Below, one piece after another: positions 16,005 through 23,665 of a DNA stretch of 64,000 nucleotides. The stretch covers positions 1-64,000 of the forward strand of contig NZ_JBIAOU010000007.1 of assembly GCF_042879035.1 (NCBI RefSeq). Direction: 5' to 3'. Position 1 is the stretch's first letter. Every line of letters starts with the position of its first letter. The translations under genes and the position numbers were made by a program. The notes under the pieces were generated by a model. The model searched no databases. It saw only the letters and a list, made by a program, of their open reading frames with translations, and had not been told where the DNA came from. This stretch comes from Rhodococcus_G sp042879035 (GTDB taxonomy: Bacteria; Actinomycetota; Actinomycetes; Mycobacteriales; Mycobacteriaceae).

Positions 16005-17207
16005 TTACGCTTCATCCGTAACCCCGTTCTGATCCGTAACCGCTCTGAGCTGCGGAGTTACGGCGGTTTCGCTGGTTACGGGTACCGATGGGTCCGCGGG
16101 TAGGTAACGCGTCCACGCATCGTGGAATCCGGTCGCCCCGGTCGCCGCGTAGCCCTTCGCCGGAGTGCCGTCGGGCATCTTCTGCGTCTTCGACCGGATG
16201 CCATACGGCTTGAGCAACCGGGCCAGCGTTCGGGCGTCTATCTGCTTGCCGTGAAGGTCCTTCCACGGCGACTCCTCGAGGTCCCGCAGAGACAGCACCA
16301 ACTCCTCGGTCTTGACCCGATCGCGGCCACCGAACACGCGCCGGCAGTCGGCGAGCAACTGCACCCCGATCGACAGCTCGGGCGGCTCGGCGTCGACGAC
16401 GAAGTGACGGCACGCCGAGCGGGCGGTCCCGGGCCAGTGCCCGCCGGCGGCGTCGGCGATCGCCAGCAGCGCCTCCCACACCTCGGCTGGCCGGTCCTCG
16501 ACACCGCGCGGCATCTCCGGTCGAGCCTCGGCCAGCTCGTCGGCGATGCTGCCCACCCACTCGGCGAGATCGGCCTGGATCGGGGCGGCCTGCGCGGCTG
16601 CGTCCCGTTCTCGGAACGGGTGCACCTTCTCCCCCGGTGCCCGCTTGCGCTTGTGGATCGTCACCGAGCGGGTGGTGATCGTCGCGGGCATGTTTCCCGC
16701 GAGACCGGCGAGTGCGACCGGCGCGAACACCGGGAACTCGCGCACCTTCATGTTCTTGCTGTCACCTTCGCAGCGGTCCACGGTCGCGCCGCGCTTGTAG
16801 CCGGCGTTCAGCAGTGCCCGCAGGTCCTCGGTCTGCGGTGCCGTGGTGCGGCCGAAGATCGCGTCGACCTCGTCGAAGAAGATCGTCGGCGGTAGCTGGT
16901 CCTCATCCGCTGCGGCCGAGATGCGCCGGTAGAGCGCGGCCGTCGTCGCCGAGATGGTCATCTTCGGGTTGTGGGCGAGCAGCGCCCCGAGCTCGAGGTC
17001 GCGGGTCTTGCCGGACCCCGGCTCGGGCGAGGAGAAGATGATCCGCGGGGTGACGTAGAACGAATCCGATGCGTGGGTGTGGGCGATCCACAGCGCGTAC
17101 GTCGGCGCGCAATGCTTGTCCGGGTACACCGAGTACCACCCGAGGAACGCGGTCACGTCGTCGAGGAGCCCAGCGCCCGGCGAGGGCTCGGTCAGGGCAG
17201 CGCTCAC
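16005..17207 (-). CDS. DUF3631 P-loop ATPase (replication-type)
   Basis: A 400-residue protein with Walker A SSPEPGSGKTRDLEL (about residues 60-70) and Walker B TIFFDEVDAIFG, a sensor region VALAGLAGNMPATITTRSVTIHKRKR, and a C-terminal DUF3631 region (ELVLSLRDLEESPWKDLHGKQIDARTLARLLKPYGIRS). Such proteins act as primase-helicase-like factors in mobile elements. The GTG at 17207 overlaps the stop of the DnaB-N-like gene by four bases, so the two are coupled. It probably supports autonomous replication of the excised element. Confidence 0.75.
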   Translation of the reverse strand: MSAALTEPSPGAGLLDDVTAFLGWYSVYPDKHCAPTYALWIAHTHASDSFYVTPRIIFSSPEPGSGKTRDLELGALLAHNPKMTISATTAALYRRISAAADEDQLPPTIFFDEVDAIFGRTTAPQTEDLRALLNAGYKRGATVDRCEGDSKNMKVREFPVFAPVALAGLAGNMPATITTRSVTIHKRKRAPGEKVHPFRERDAAAQAAPIQADLAEWVGSIADELAEARPEMPRGVEDRPAEVWEALLAIADAAGGHWPGTARSACRHFVVDAEPPELSIGVQLLADCRRVFGGRDRVKTEELVLSLRDLEESPWKDLHGKQIDARTLARLLKPYGIRSKTQKMPDGTPAKGYAATGATGFHDAWTRYLPADPSVPVTSETAVTPQLRAVTDQNGVTDEA

Positions 17208-17734
17208 GCCTGCACCTCCCCCCGCAGCGCGGACAGCCGGGCCTCGTGCTCCCGCGCCGCCGAGCCCTCCCGGACGGACAGTGGCATCAGATCCGCTTCG
17301 GGCAGGTTCGCGGCCGCGTCGACGAGGGCCTTACCCCACGTCTCGAATCGGCGCCGATACGCCTGACCGACGACGATCGCGGCGTGGCAACGCAACTCGG
17401 TCTCAAGTCCCGTGCATCCGGCGGTCGTCGCGTCGAGAATCGCCTTCTTCGCGGGTCCATCGATGCAGCCGGCGCGGAGCAGCTCGGCCTGCACCGCGGC
17501 GGCGCTGTACTCGCGCCCGAACACGATGAGCGGGTTCATCGCCTCCCACACCTGAGCGGATCCGACGTCGTCGAAGTCGTCGGCGCGAATGTGGGGGACC
17601 AGCGGCCGCAGGACGTCGCGGTCGGCGGCGAACGCTGAACCGAGAAGCAGCGGTCCAGCTTCGGCGTTGGTGCTCGGTCGGATGAAACCTGTACTGCGGG
17701 AGAACGTGTCTACCATGGGGACTGCGTGTGGCAT
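17204..17734 (-). CDS. DnaB N-terminal-like helicase-associated protein
   Basis: A 176-residue protein with the helical pattern of the replicative helicase N-terminal domain: AEAGPLLLGSAFAADRDVLRPLVPHIRADDFDDVGSAQVWEAMNPLI. No ATPase domain follows; the coupled DUF3631 gene supplies one. The ATG at 17734 has GGAAAGG upstream. A split N-domain plus separate ATPase is unusual and may act together with the downstream gene. Confidence 0.65.
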   Translation of the reverse strand: MPHAVPMVDTFSRSTGFIRPSTNAEAGPLLLGSAFAADRDVLRPLVPHIRADDFDDVGSAQVWEAMNPLIVFGREYSAAAVQAELLRAGCIDGPAKKAILDATTAGCTGLETELRCHAAIVVGQAYRRRFETWGKALVDAAANLPEADLMPLSVREGSAAREHEARLSALRGEVQA

Positions 17735-17838
17735 GTTCTGCCTTTCCGGGACCGGGAGCCTTCGGCGGGCTCCCGGTCCACACATTTCCGGTCGAGAGTG
17801 TGCAGCCCTCTCGGAATTACGTTGGAGCGTCGAGATAT

Positions 17839-18552
17839 TCAGCCGCGGTGACCTCCGGGGTTGTCGGTGCGGGCGACGGTGACGAGCAGGAGAAGATCGC
17901 GGGCGAGTTGCTCGGCCTCGTCGAGGGCGAGTTCGACGGTCGATCCCTTGATCAGGCCGAGCTTGTTGTCCTCGCGTGCGGCGTATTTCGAGAACCGGAC
18001 GATCGGCGCGGCCTCGGCGAGCCACTGGCGCAACTCGACCTCGAGGTGTGCCAGACGGAGACGCTCGGTGTTGTCGGTGAACTGCCCGAAGTGTCGGCGC
18101 AGCGGGATCACGATCTCCTCGGACCGCATCGTGGACTGGGCCGGCGCGGTGGAGTGGCTGTCCCATTCCGGCAGCGACCACGCGGGCCGCGGGTTCGGGA
18201 ACAGGGACTTATCCTCCGCGTCGACGGTGGCGGCGGCCTGACTCTCGTCGACGCGGCGCTGGAACACGTCGAGCGCCGTCTCGCCGTCCTCGGTGAGGGT
18301 GTATCCGCACGATTCGGTTGAGGTGTCAGCGGTGGGGTGTACGGTGTCGTTCACGGACTCTGTTCCTTCCTGGGGGTTGGGCTGGTTCTCATTGCCCTCG
18401 GAAGTCGTTGCAGCGGCTCCGGGGGCGTTTTCGTTCTGGCGGGCCTCGATCTGGTCGGCTGTTGCCTCGTACACCAGCGCGAGCCGTGTATCGCCGAATC
18501 TCCGCGCGGCGGCCGCACCGCGGCGCAGCTCCTCCGGAGTCAGCTCGGACAT
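17839..18552 (-). CDS. Hypothetical phage protein, possibly two nested products
   Basis: A 237-residue frame. The first ~40 residues are helical (ELTPEELRRGAAAARRFGDTRLALVYEATADQIEAR) and are followed by a low-complexity linker and a second part with YTLTEDGETALDVFQRRVDE and a long helical end. At residue 67 a GTG (18354) is preceded by AGGAAGGAAC, a stronger ribosome site than that of the ATG at 18552, so a 171-residue product may also be made. The first ATG overlaps the end of the excisionase-like gene. No family recognised. Confidence 0.5.
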   Translation of the reverse strand: MSELTPEELRRGAAAARRFGDTRLALVYEATADQIEARQNENAPGAAATTSEGNENQPNPQEGTESVNDTVHPTADTSTESCGYTLTEDGETALDVFQRRVDESQAAATVDAEDKSLFPNPRPAWSLPEWDSHSTAPAQSTMRSEEIVIPLRRHFGQFTDNTERLRLAHLEVELRQWLAEAAPIVRFSKYAAREDNKLGLIKGSTVELALDEAEQLARDLLLLVTVARTDNPGGHRG

Positions 18553-18758
18553 CACACGACCGCCGGACGGTCGTCGGTGCGCTGCAAGGTGTTCGCGTCG
18601 GCCCATGCCATAACGTCCGCCCAGCGGTAGAGGACGCGGCGGCCGTGCTTGACGAACTTCGGACCGACACCGCGGTAACGATCGTTCGCGAGCTTGGCGA
18701 CGCTGGTGCGGAGGAACTCGGCCACCTCGTCGGGTGTCGCGAGCGGGGACTCGGGCAT
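18552..18758 (-). CDS. Excisionase-like helix-turn-helix protein
   Basis: A 68-residue winged-helix protein of the HTH_17/excisionase type: TPDEVAEFLRTSVAKLANDRYRGVGPKFVKHGRRVLYRWADVMAWADAN. The ATG at 18758 has GAGGAGATCAG just upstream, a strong site. It is the first gene of the long minus-strand phage operon and lies divergent from the regulator at 18899, across a region with two operator-like repeats. It could direct excision or act as an operon activator. Confidence 0.75.
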   Translation of the reverse strand: MPESPLATPDEVAEFLRTSVAKLANDRYRGVGPKFVKHGRRVLYRWADVMAWADANTLQRTDDRPAVV

Positions 18759-18782
18759 CTGATCTCCTCAGGTAGCGGACTC

Positions 18783-18851
18783 GTGCCCTTGTTGAATCAC
18801 TGGCACACTCAGACCATAACCAAGCTTGTGCCCTTCTTGCAATACCGGCAC
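18783..18851. promoter_or_regulatory. Divergent control region with twin 24-bp operators
   Basis: Two similar 24-base sites, 18783-18806 and 18828-18851, agree at 19 positions. Each has half-sites GTGCC and GGCAC (GTGCCCTT...GGCAC). Their starts are 45 bases apart, on about the same face of the helix. On the minus strand TTGCAA and TATGGT, 18 bases apart, lie between and over the sites and form a credible promoter for the excisionase-led operon. The likely binder is the regulator encoded at 18899. Confidence 0.7.
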
Positions 18852-18898
18852 ATGCACCGGTGCTGGAAAACCCGCGCACCGCCTGGCACCCTGAGCGC

Positions 18899-19429
18899 AT
18901 GGCAACGGTGCAGCGGCTCGGCGACGAACACGGAAACCCAGACATCGAGGCGGCCCCCGGCCTGCTGGTTCACCATGAAGTGATCGTGGAAACTGAGGCC
19001 GGAGAAGGCGATATCCCGTATGCCGCGACTGTGAAGATTCGGCCCCGAAATGGCGTCTACGTAGTCGCGGAACTCACTGTCCGGCAAGGCGAGGACGGCC
19101 CGCCGATCCAGAGAGGCGAGCTGGCGAAATTCACACTGGAGAACTCTCTTCGGATCGCAGCGGACAGCGCCCGACGGGTCACGCCGAACGGACTGGTCGA
19201 CCCACACGTGCGAGACGAGTTCTTCGACAGGATCAAGAGCGACGGACTCGCTGACGACGATCTACCCGAGCTGGCGTACGCCTACCGCTGGATCAGGCTT
19301 CAGGAAGGCCGGCCAACAACACTGCTCGCCGATGAGTTCGGGGTCACGACCGCGACAGTCAAACGTTGGCTCGGCAAGGCTGTGGCGGCTGGACACCTCA
19401 CTCAGGACGAGCGAGCGAAGGCGCGGTGA
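18899..19429 (+). CDS. Element regulator with C-terminal helix-turn-helix
   Basis: A 176-residue protein. The N-terminal ~100 residues form a beta-rich domain (LLVHHEVIVETEAGEGDIPYAATVKIRPRNGVYVVAELTVRQ) and the C terminus is a helix-turn-helix, YRWIRLQEGRPTTLLADEFGVTTATVKRWLGKAVAAGHL. It is divergent from the excisionase-like gene across the twin operators and three bases upstream of the integrase, so it probably serves as the element's repressor or switch. ATG at 18899; an upstream ATG at 18860 lies too near the operator. Family not recognised by name. Confidence 0.65.
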   Translation: MATVQRLGDEHGNPDIEAAPGLLVHHEVIVETEAGEGDIPYAATVKIRPRNGVYVVAELTVRQGEDGPPIQRGELAKFTLENSLRIAADSARRVTPNGLVDPHVRDEFFDRIKSDGLADDDLPELAYAYRWIRLQEGRPTTLLADEFGVTTATVKRWLGKAVAAGHLTQDERAKAR

Positions 19430-19432
19430 ACC

Positions 19433-20578
19433 GTGGCGACGATTGAGAGCTACTCGACGGCGGCCGGCAAGCGGTACATGGTCCGCTACCGAACACCGGA
19501 CCGTGCGTCGACGAAGAAGCGCGGCTTCAAGACCAAACGCGACGCGGAAGCGTTCGCCGCGACGGTCGAGGTCGAGAAGCTCACCGGGTCCTACGTCGCA
19601 CCGGCACTCGGCCGGATCACGGTCGAGGAACTGGCCCCCGACTGGCTGGCGCGCAAGGAATCGGACGTCGCGCCGTCGAACTACCGGACACTCGAGACTG
19701 CGTGGCGTGTCCACGTGCAACCGAGGTGGGGCCGCGCGCGGGTGGCAGACGTCGAGCTGGCGCGCGTCGAGCAGTGGATCGCGCAGATACAGCGCGACGA
19801 GACCGACGCGGACGGCGAGGTCATCAAGAAGGGTGCCGGCGCGACCGTCGTGATCCGGGCCTACGGGGTGCTCGCGGGCATCCTCGACGACGCGGTGAAG
19901 TCCCGGCGGCTCGCATCGAATCCCGCCCGCGGTGTCGAGAATCTGCCTCGGAAGCTGACGAAGCGGCACGTCTACCTGTCGGCGGAGGACGTCGGCAGGC
20001 TGGCGGACGAATCAGGTGCGCATCGGCCGCTGGTCCTCACCCTGGCCTACACCGGGCTTCGATGGGGCGAGCTGGTGGCGCTGAGGGTGCGCGACGTCGA
20101 GTTCCTGCGGCGCCGGCTCACGGTCCACGACAACGCGGTGCAGCTCGGCGTCGACCACGCCGTCGGCCGGACCAAGAGCAGGCGCACACGGTCGGTCCCC
20201 GTCCCCGAGTTCATCCTCGACGAGCTGTCGGTGCAGTGCCGCGGCAAAGGCCCGGACGACCTCGTGTTCCCCGGCCCGGATGGTTCGTATCTCCCCCGAC
20301 CGAAGTCGGACGGCGGGTGGTTCGCCGGCGCGGTGAAGCGCGCCAAGGTGCAGGCGATCACCCCGCACGATCTGCGGCACACCACAGCCTCCCTGTCGGT
20401 GTCGGCCGGCGTCAACGTCCTCGCGCTCGCGCGGATGCTCGGGCACACGTCGGCGAAGGTCACCCTCGACACGTACGCAGACCTGTTCGACAGCGATCTC
20501 GACGCGGTCGCGAAGTCGCTCCATGCCCGGTACTCACCACCGCCTGTGCCCAAAGTGTGCCCAAACGGGACCGAGTAG
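19433..20578 (+). CDS. int: Tyrosine recombinase / phage integrase
   Basis: A 381-residue integrase. The N terminus has an AP2-like arm-binding segment (RYMVRYRTPDRASTKKRGFKTKRDAEAF), then a SAM-like core-binding domain, then the catalytic domain with TGLRWGELVALRVRDV (Arg), ITPHDLRHTTASL (H-x-x-R), MLGHTSAKVTLDTYADLF (His and the Tyr nucleophile). The GTG at 19433 is three bases after the regulator's stop, so the two genes are probably co-transcribed. It ends 54 bases from the right att site, the standard place for an integrase that uses a tRNA 3' end. Confidence 0.95.
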   Translation: MATIESYSTAAGKRYMVRYRTPDRASTKKRGFKTKRDAEAFAATVEVEKLTGSYVAPALGRITVEELAPDWLARKESDVAPSNYRTLETAWRVHVQPRWGRARVADVELARVEQWIAQIQRDETDADGEVIKKGAGATVVIRAYGVLAGILDDAVKSRRLASNPARGVENLPRKLTKRHVYLSAEDVGRLADESGAHRPLVLTLAYTGLRWGELVALRVRDVEFLRRRLTVHDNAVQLGVDHAVGRTKSRRTRSVPVPEFILDELSVQCRGKGPDDLVFPGPDGSYLPRPKSDGGWFAGAVKRAKVQAITPHDLRHTTASLSVSAGVNVLALARMLGHTSAKVTLDTYADLFDSDLDAVAKSLHARYSPPPVPKVCPNGTE

Positions 20579-20591
20579 ACCGCCGTTGAGC

Positions 20592-20630
20592 AACAAAAAA
20601 GCCCCTCACCTGCAGTGCAGGCGAGGGGCT
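20592..20630 (-). terminator. tRNA-Ser(CGA) terminator supplied by the element
   Basis: Stem GCCCCTCGCCTGCA/TGCAGGTGAGGGGC followed on the minus strand by TTTTTTG. It lies on the element side of attR and replaces the original terminator now stranded at 11446. It may also stop integrase transcription. Confidence 0.85.
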
Positions 20631-20632
20631 CT

Positions 20633-20659
20633 TGGCGGTGGCGGAGGGATTTGAACCCT
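20633..20659. other. attR: 27-bp repeat inside tRNA-Ser(CGA)
   Basis: Identical to 11483-11509. It covers the encoded CCA, acceptor 3' strand and T-arm of the intact tRNA. The chromosome resumes to the right. Confidence 0.9.
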
Positions 20660-20723
20660 CGGACGGGGGTTACCCGTCACACGCTTTCGAGGCGTGCTCC
20701 TTAGGCCGCTCGGACACGCCACC
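20636..20723 (-). tRNA. tRNA-Ser(CGA)
   Basis: Eighty-eight bases, 5' GGTGGCG pairing with CGCCACC, discriminator G, CCA encoded next (20633-20635). The anticodon loop CTCGAAA gives CGA, and the variable arm is long, as in class II serine tRNAs. Its last 24 bases come from the integrated element. Confidence 0.95.
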
Positions 20724-20756
20724 GCTGGTGACTTTACCCGACTCGGCGGCACAGAA

Positions 20757-21242
20757 CTAAATCCGCTGGTCACCCAGCCGGTGGGTGCGGAAGAAGTCGT
20801 CGAGCAGGGCGGCGCAGTCGGCTTCGAGAACACCCCCGCGGACCTGCGGGCGGTGCGTGAGCCTGCGGTCACGCACGACGTCCCACAGCGATCCGACGGC
20901 ACCGGTCTTCGGTTCCCAGGCGCCGAAGACCACCTTCGCGACCCGCGCGAGCACCAGTGCCCCCGCGCACATCGTGCACGGCTCCAGGGTGACCGCGAGC
21001 GTCGCGCCCTCGAGGCGCCAGCCGTCGCCGTGCACCCGCGCGGCGCGGCGCAGTGCCAGGATCTCGGCGTGCGCGGTCGGATCCCCCGACGCCTCGCGCG
21101 CGTTCGCCGCCCGCGCGAGCTCGACGCCCTCGGCGTCGAACACCACCGCCCCGACCGGGACGTCGTCGGGATCGGCCTCGCCGGCGGCGGCGATCGCGGC
21201 CCGCACCATCTCCTCGTCGCGGGCCCCGAGGGGCACGGCCAC
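20757..21242 (-). CDS. tadA: tRNA adenosine(34) deaminase
   Basis: Converts adenosine 34 to inosine in tRNA-Arg(ACG), which is itself encoded at 28215. The 161-residue protein has the cytidine-deaminase fold with the zinc ligands HAE (PTAHAEILALRRAA) and PCTMC (TLEPCTMCAGALVLARV), followed by VVFGAWEPKTGAVGSLWD. The GTG at 21242 shares one base with the upstream stop (TAGTG). The partner gene upstream is typical of actinobacteria. The tRNA-Ser gene follows 33 bases downstream on the same strand. Confidence 0.95.
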   Translation of the reverse strand: MAVPLGARDEEMVRAAIAAAGEADPDDVPVGAVVFDAEGVELARAANAREASGDPTAHAEILALRRAARVHGDGWRLEGATLAVTLEPCTMCAGALVLARVAKVVFGAWEPKTGAVGSLWDVVRDRRLTHRPQVRGGVLEADCAALLDDFFRTHRLGDQRI

Positions 21243-21778
21243 TACCGGGGTGTGGCGTCGAGCACCGCGGACAGCTCCGCGCCGAAGCCCAGCCGCTGCG
21301 CGATCATCGTCAACTGCTCGTCCGGATACAGGTCGGTCTCCGCGAGGATGACACCGAGGACCGGTTCGGGCAGCCCGAGGTCGGAGAGGACGCCGAGGTC
21401 GCCCTCCTCCCACGGTTCGATGTCGTCGAGGTCGTCGCCGTCGATGTCGGGCGTCTCGATGTTCAGCGCGTCGAGGACGTCCGCGGCGATGTCGTAGTCC
21501 AGTGCCATCGTCGCGTCCGACAGCAGCAGTCGCGTCCCCGTCGGCGCGGGACGCAGGATGACGAAGAACTCCTCGTCGACGTCGAGCAGCCCGAAGACCG
21601 CGCCGGATGCGCGCATCTCGAGCAGCTCCTTCTCCGCCTGTTCGAGACTGGTCAGTGCGGCCGCGGTCAACGCGGTGCACTTCCATTTGCCGTCGTCGAG
21701 CACCACTGCAACACCGAAGCCCTCGAGGTCTTCGAACTGATCCGAGGGGGCGTTGTTCCCCGCGCGCTGAGCAGCCAT
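21242..21778 (-). CDS. tRNA adenosine deaminase-associated protein
   Basis: A 178-residue acidic protein found directly upstream of tadA in many actinobacteria: FEDLEGFGVAVVLDDGKWKCTALTAAALTSLEQAEKELLEMRASGAVFGLLDVDEEFFVILRP, an acidic DIDGDDLDDIEPWEEGDLGVLSDLGL stretch, then YPDEQLTMIAQRLGFG. Biochemical role unknown; the coupling to tadA suggests a related job. ATG at 21778. It is divergent from tyrA, with 31 bases between the start codons as called. Confidence 0.8.
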   Translation of the reverse strand: MAAQRAGNNAPSDQFEDLEGFGVAVVLDDGKWKCTALTAAALTSLEQAEKELLEMRASGAVFGLLDVDEEFFVILRPAPTGTRLLLSDATMALDYDIAADVLDALNIETPDIDGDDLDDIEPWEEGDLGVLSDLGLPEPVLGVILAETDLYPDEQLTMIAQRLGFGAELSAVLDATPR

Positions 21779-21809
21779 GCGGCAACCGTAGTCCGCGGGT
21801 GGCCCCTTC

Positions 21810-22796
21810 ATGAAGTCCAGTGGACAAATGTGTCAACCTATCCGGGTGTCAGCGGAATCGACGGCTCCTCCGGTGTGTGTGCTCGGGCTCGGATTGATCG
21901 GAGGATCGGTGTTGCGGGCCGCGGTCGCCGCCGGCCGCACCGCGTGGGGGTGGAACCGGTCCGCGGCCGCCGTCGACGGTGCCCGCGCCGACGGCTTCGA
22001 CGCAGGCACCGACCTGCGGGCCGCCCTGGTCCGGGCCGCCGAACAGGACGCGATCGTCGTGGTCGCGGTCCCGGAGCCCGCGCTCGACGCCGTCCTCACC
22101 GAGGTCGCCGCGCACGCCCCCGGCTGCACCCTCACCGACGTCGTCAGCGTCAAGGGGTCGGTGCTCGCGGCGGTCCGCAGGCACGGACTGGCAGCACACT
22201 TCGCGGGCGGGCACCCGATGGCCGGCACCGCCGAATCCGGCTGGTCGGCCGGCGACACCGACCTGTTCCGCGGGGCGGTGTGGGTGGTGGCCGCCGAGGA
22301 CGACACCGATCCCGGCGCGTGGACCGGCGTCGCACGACTGGCCCTGGACTGCGGCTCGGTGGTCGTCCCCGCGGGTGCGGCCGAGCACGACGCCGCGGTC
22401 GCGCGGATATCCCACCTGCCGCATCTGCTCGCCGAGGCGCTCGCGGTGACGGCGGCGTCCGGCGGCGACCTGGCGCTGGCCCTGGCGGCCGGTTCGTACC
22501 GGGACGGCACCCGCGTCGCGGGCACCGCACCCGCCCTGGTCCGGGCCATGTGCGAGGCGAACGCGCAGGCGTTGGCGGTGGCGTTGGACGAGGCGCTGGC
22601 GCTGCTCACCGACGCCCGGCGGGCGCTGGCGTCGACGGGGAGCACCGAGGTCCTGGTCGAGGCGGGGCACCGGGCGCGGCAGCGTCACGACACCCTCGGC
22701 CGCTGGGACATCACCGATGTCGCGGTGGGGGCACCGGGTTGGGCGGAGGCACTGCGGGACGCCGGCCGCCGCGGGGGCGCCGTCCGCGCACTGTGA
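21810..22796 (+). CDS. tyrA: Prephenate dehydrogenase
   Basis: Oxidative decarboxylation of prephenate in tyrosine synthesis. It has an N-terminal NAD-binding fold with GLGLIGGSVLRAA, the DVVSVKG and GGHPMAGTAESGW segments characteristic of TyrA, and a helical C-terminal dimer domain with HLPHLLAEALA. There is no ACT domain. The start is uncertain: the ATG at 21810 gives 328 residues, but the Rossmann motif begins only about residue 25, and a GTG at 21846, with CAACCT 7-12 bases upstream, could be a leaderless start of a 316-residue form. Confidence 0.9.
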   Translation: MKSSGQMCQPIRVSAESTAPPVCVLGLGLIGGSVLRAAVAAGRTAWGWNRSAAAVDGARADGFDAGTDLRAALVRAAEQDAIVVVAVPEPALDAVLTEVAAHAPGCTLTDVVSVKGSVLAAVRRHGLAAHFAGGHPMAGTAESGWSAGDTDLFRGAVWVVAAEDDTDPGAWTGVARLALDCGSVVVPAGAAEHDAAVARISHLPHLLAEALAVTAASGGDLALALAAGSYRDGTRVAGTAPALVRAMCEANAQALAVALDEALALLTDARRALASTGSTEVLVEAGHRARQRHDTLGRWDITDVAVGAPGWAEALRDAGRRGGAVRAL

Positions 22797-22832
22797 GTCC
22801 TTCCGGCCCGCACGGGGACCGAAAGGACTCAC
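22793..22832. terminator. Bidirectional terminator between tyrA and the convergent gene
   Basis: Arms GTGAGTCCTTCCGG (22793-22806) and CCGAAAGGACTCAC (22819-22832) pair at 13 of 14 positions. It overlaps the stop of tyrA and ends four bases before the stop of the minus-strand gene. Confidence 0.75.
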
Positions 22833-22836
22833 GGGG

Positions 22837-23427
22837 TCAGATCCGTTCGGCCAGGCCGGGATAGTCGACGACGAAACCGTCCGCGTCGACGGTGACCGAC
22901 GAGCTGGACACCGGCGAGAGCACGTGGATGCCGTCCGGGCCGGAGCTGTAGGTCAGGTCCGCGGGCCGCACCCGCAGGTCCGGCAGGTACACGTACACGA
23001 CCGGAACCTGGATGTCCTCGGAGTTGTGCTGCAGGGCGAGCCTGCGGATCGGCAGCGTGTTGAAGAACGGGCTCAGCACCACGTCCACGTCGAGGGCGCC
23101 GCCGAACGCGGACCGGTGGTGGCTCGAACCGTCCTCGATCATCCAGTAGCCCTCGGCGTCGCGGCTGATGGACACGTGCCGCTCGCCGGACGCGAGACTG
23201 GTCCGCAGCGAGAGCCGCCGGGTGACCCCCGCCTCATCGGTGACGAGGTCGTAGGACGCGCTGAAGGCCGGATGGTCGGCGCACTCACCGCCGATGATCC
23301 GGCCCGCCGCCTTGATGCGTTTGCCGACCAGCTGCACTCGTACCGATTCCATCCGAGGTGCGTTGTGAGCCCGCCACGTCAGGACCGCAGGCCAAACGGT
23401 TTCGGCGCCCAGAGCTGGATTGGTCAC
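22837..23427 (-). CDS. Putative glycolipid-binding family protein (DUF1089-like)
   Basis: A 196-residue beta-rich protein: VWPAVLTWRAHNAPRMESVRVQ at the N terminus, ASYDLVTDEAGVTRRLSLRTS, HVSISRDAEGYWMIEDG, a DVDVVLSPFFNTLPIRRL core and VYLPDLRVRPADLTYSSGPDGIHVLSP at the end. This order matches the DUF1089 putative glycolipid-binding family. The GTG at 23427 gives the usual length; an ATG 25 codons later is possible. Ligand and role not established. Confidence 0.7.
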   Translation of the reverse strand: MTNPALGAETVWPAVLTWRAHNAPRMESVRVQLVGKRIKAAGRIIGGECADHPAFSASYDLVTDEAGVTRRLSLRTSLASGERHVSISRDAEGYWMIEDGSSHHRSAFGGALDVDVVLSPFFNTLPIRRLALQHNSEDIQVPVVYVYLPDLRVRPADLTYSSGPDGIHVLSPVSSSSVTVDADGFVVDYPGLAERI

Positions 23428-23665
23428 CTGTCTACCGTAAGCGACGGGGCGCCGATCAGCATCGGTGGACTCGATCCCGGTGTTGGCGCGTCGCGGCGAT
23501 GCCGCACTCCGCCCCGAGGGCTCCGCATGTGGACGGCGCGGCGACTCGACAGAACATTCTGGACGACCGTCCGGAACTTCACCCCACAACGATCAAAACG
23601 ATGTGACGGATAACACATTGGTTACAGACTGGAATGGATTGGATGACAGTCCCAGGAGGTATCCG

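Larger units (their letters stand above)
11483..20659. mobile_element. Satellite-type integrated prophage element in tRNA-Ser(CGA)
   Basis: The ~9.2-kb element is bounded by 27-bp direct repeats of the tRNA 3' end and has a tyrosine integrase beside the right end. It carries an excisionase-like gene divergent from a regulator, a replication-type pair (DnaB-N-like, DUF3631 ATPase), small phage genes, WhiB-like, HNH and a major capsid gene, nearly all in one minus-strand block. I see no terminase, portal, protease, tail or lysis genes. Size and layout recall the M. tuberculosis phiRv1/phiRv2 elements and phage-inducible islands. A HEPN gene at the left end looks like cargo. The tRNA is restored by element sequence. 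Confidence 0.9.
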
